Assembly: GCF_000241955.1 (NCBI RefSeq)
Contig: NC_016818.1
Span: 2,604,001-2,668,000 of the forward strand
DNA: 64,000 nucleotides
Direction: 5' to 3'
From: Rahnella aquatilis CIP 78.65 = ATCC 33071
GTDB lineage: Bacteria; Pseudomonadota; Gammaproteobacteria; Enterobacterales; Enterobacteriaceae
Positions 63,051-64,000 of this stretch are shown in pieces (the first letter of the stretch is position 1; every line of letters begins with the position of its first letter). Position numbers and translations under genes: made by a program. The notes under the pieces are model-generated. The model was not told the origin of the DNA, ran no database searches, and saw only the letters and a list, made by a program, of their open reading frames with translations.

Positions 63051-63941
63051 TCAGACTCCCTGAATTCTGAGATCCCACAGCTTATTCCGTATCAGTTGTT
63101 TCAGCCTCAGCGCCGCCTGTGACGCAGGCTGATCCCGCCGGCTCAGCAAAATCACCTCAAACGGCAGCGGTTCCGCGACTGCCACGATCTTCAGCTGATC
63201 GACATACCGCCGGGCGGTAAAGGTATCGACCACGCCGACACCGCCGCCCGCCAGCACCATGTCAGCGATCACTGAGTAGGTTTTGATATACAGCGCCGAG
63301 TGCGGCATCAGGCCGTTTTCGCGCAGGACGCGGTTGAGCACCTGCCCCAGCGGATCCTGTTGCTGCAACATCAGCAAATCGTTCTCACACAACCACGCCA
63401 GTGATACCGGCCCTTCGACCGGGGAATCTTTGGGCAGGAGTGCGACCATATTGGCCTGATAGATCGACTCAGCAACCAGTTCCTGCGTGGCCTGCTCGCC
63501 AAATGCCAGCGCGAAATCCATTTTGTATTGCAGTAAGTCCTGACTCAGGGTGTTGAAATGCCCGGTCACCAGCTCAACGCTGCCGCCGGGCGTCTGACGG
63601 CGGAAATCCACCAGCACCGGCGCCATCACGCTGTGGCCGAGGGCGTGCGCCGAACCGATGCGCACATGCTGGCCTTCGCCCTGACGCAGTTGTTCCGCCA
63701 GCTCACCGATGGCCTGAATATGGCTGAACAACGCTTCGACTTCCGGCATCAACCGCCGCCCTTCCGGCGTCACAATCAGCCCTTGCGGCGTGCGGTCAAA
63801 CAGCGTGAAGCCCAGTTGCTGCTCAGCGTGATTCAGTACGCGGCTGACATTCGGCTGCGACACGTTCAGCAGGCGCGCCGCGCCGCTGACGCTGCCCGCC
63901 TGTAACACGGCCTGAAACACTTCGATGTGGCGTAAGCGCAT
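63051..63941 (-). CDS. LysR-family transcriptional regulator
   Basis: This 296-residue regulator has its winged helix in residues 1-60 (GSVSGAARLLNVSQPNVSR, VLNHAEQQLGF) and an effector domain from about 90 (VRIGSAHALGHSVMAPVL). ATG 63939-63941 is the natural start. Its divergent partner, if any, lies beyond the window; the last 59 bases hold no recognisable site. The target is unknown. Confidence 0.87.
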   Translation of the reverse strand: MRLRHIEVFQAVLQAGSVSGAARLLNVSQPNVSRVLNHAEQQLGFTLFDRTPQGLIVTPEGRRLMPEVEALFSHIQAIGELAEQLRQGEGQHVRIGSAHALGHSVMAPVLVDFRRQTPGGSVELVTGHFNTLSQDLLQYKMDFALAFGEQATQELVAESIYQANMVALLPKDSPVEGPVSLAWLCENDLLMLQQQDPLGQVLNRVLRENGLMPHSALYIKTYSVIADMVLAGGGVGVVDTFTARRYVDQLKIVAVAEPLPFEVILLSRRDQPASQAALRLKQLIRNKLWDLRIQGV

Positions 63942-64000
63942 TGCTGCCCTATTTCTGCGTGGTGGCTAAGTACGAGAAAGCACTTAACAGGCTGATAATA

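Overview
The window looks like chromosome of an Enterobacterales species, most likely in the Yersiniaceae and close to Rahnella or its neighbours. That placement is an inference. It rests on several E. coli-like syntenic blocks (ynfK-mlc-ynfL-ynfM; ydgK-rsxABCDGE-nth; rcnA/rcnR; narK/narXL/ychO; rstAB) separated by gene sets E. coli lacks, including a three-subunit periplasmic gluconate-type dehydrogenase.

Layout. 1-650: the start of an IS110-family transposase, its non-coding flank, and a GC-rich repeat it appears to have broken. 779-4254: an FbpABC-like ABC importer. 4251-7143: a DHA2 drug-efflux pump, an orphan effector-like gene and a second dethiobiotin synthetase. 7376-11101: mlc, ynfL and ynfM. 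11147-17305: a CUT1 carbohydrate-type ABC importer joined to a cystathionine-lyase-like PLP enzyme and a GntR/FCD regulator, with a divergent FAD monooxygenase at 17613-18818. 19600-27735: dcuC, ydgK, rsxABCDGE and nth. 27990-31921: yjjA, a LysR regulator, an esterase and the rcnA/rcnR metal-efflux pair with two operator boxes. 31995-37780: narK, narXL and ychO. 38128-41888: gluconate-2-dehydrogenase-type complex. 42592-46128: rstAB and an M32 carboxypeptidase. 46642-48910: a YagE-like aldolase, fhuF and a small unknown gene. 49102-52432: an MHS transporter, an RpiR regulator and an iron-type alcohol dehydrogenase. 53041-62597: a Dpp-type peptide importer with three hydrolases and a divergent GntR/UTRA regulator. 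63051-63941: a LysR regulator.

Functional themes. The window combines anaerobic nitrate and C4-dicarboxylate physiology (narKXL, dcuC), redox homeostasis (rsx, nth), sugar-acid oxidation (gluconate dehydrogenase, KDG-type aldolase) and several self-contained import-plus-catabolism cassettes, each with its own regulator.

The least explained material is intergenic. One family of long modular repeats (18822-19440, 46156-46280, 52529-53008, 62634-62883) lies downstream of plus-strand genes. Three copies share a core preceded by a strong hairpin whose stem sequence differs completely from copy to copy while staying self-complementary. A second family of GC-rich hairpin elements (545-647, 11106-11138, 27853-27979, 36223-36257, 47569-47590, 62907-63044) keeps a TTCGCA-type loop with compensatory stem changes. 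No tRNA, rRNA, CRISPR array, prophage or replication origin was seen.
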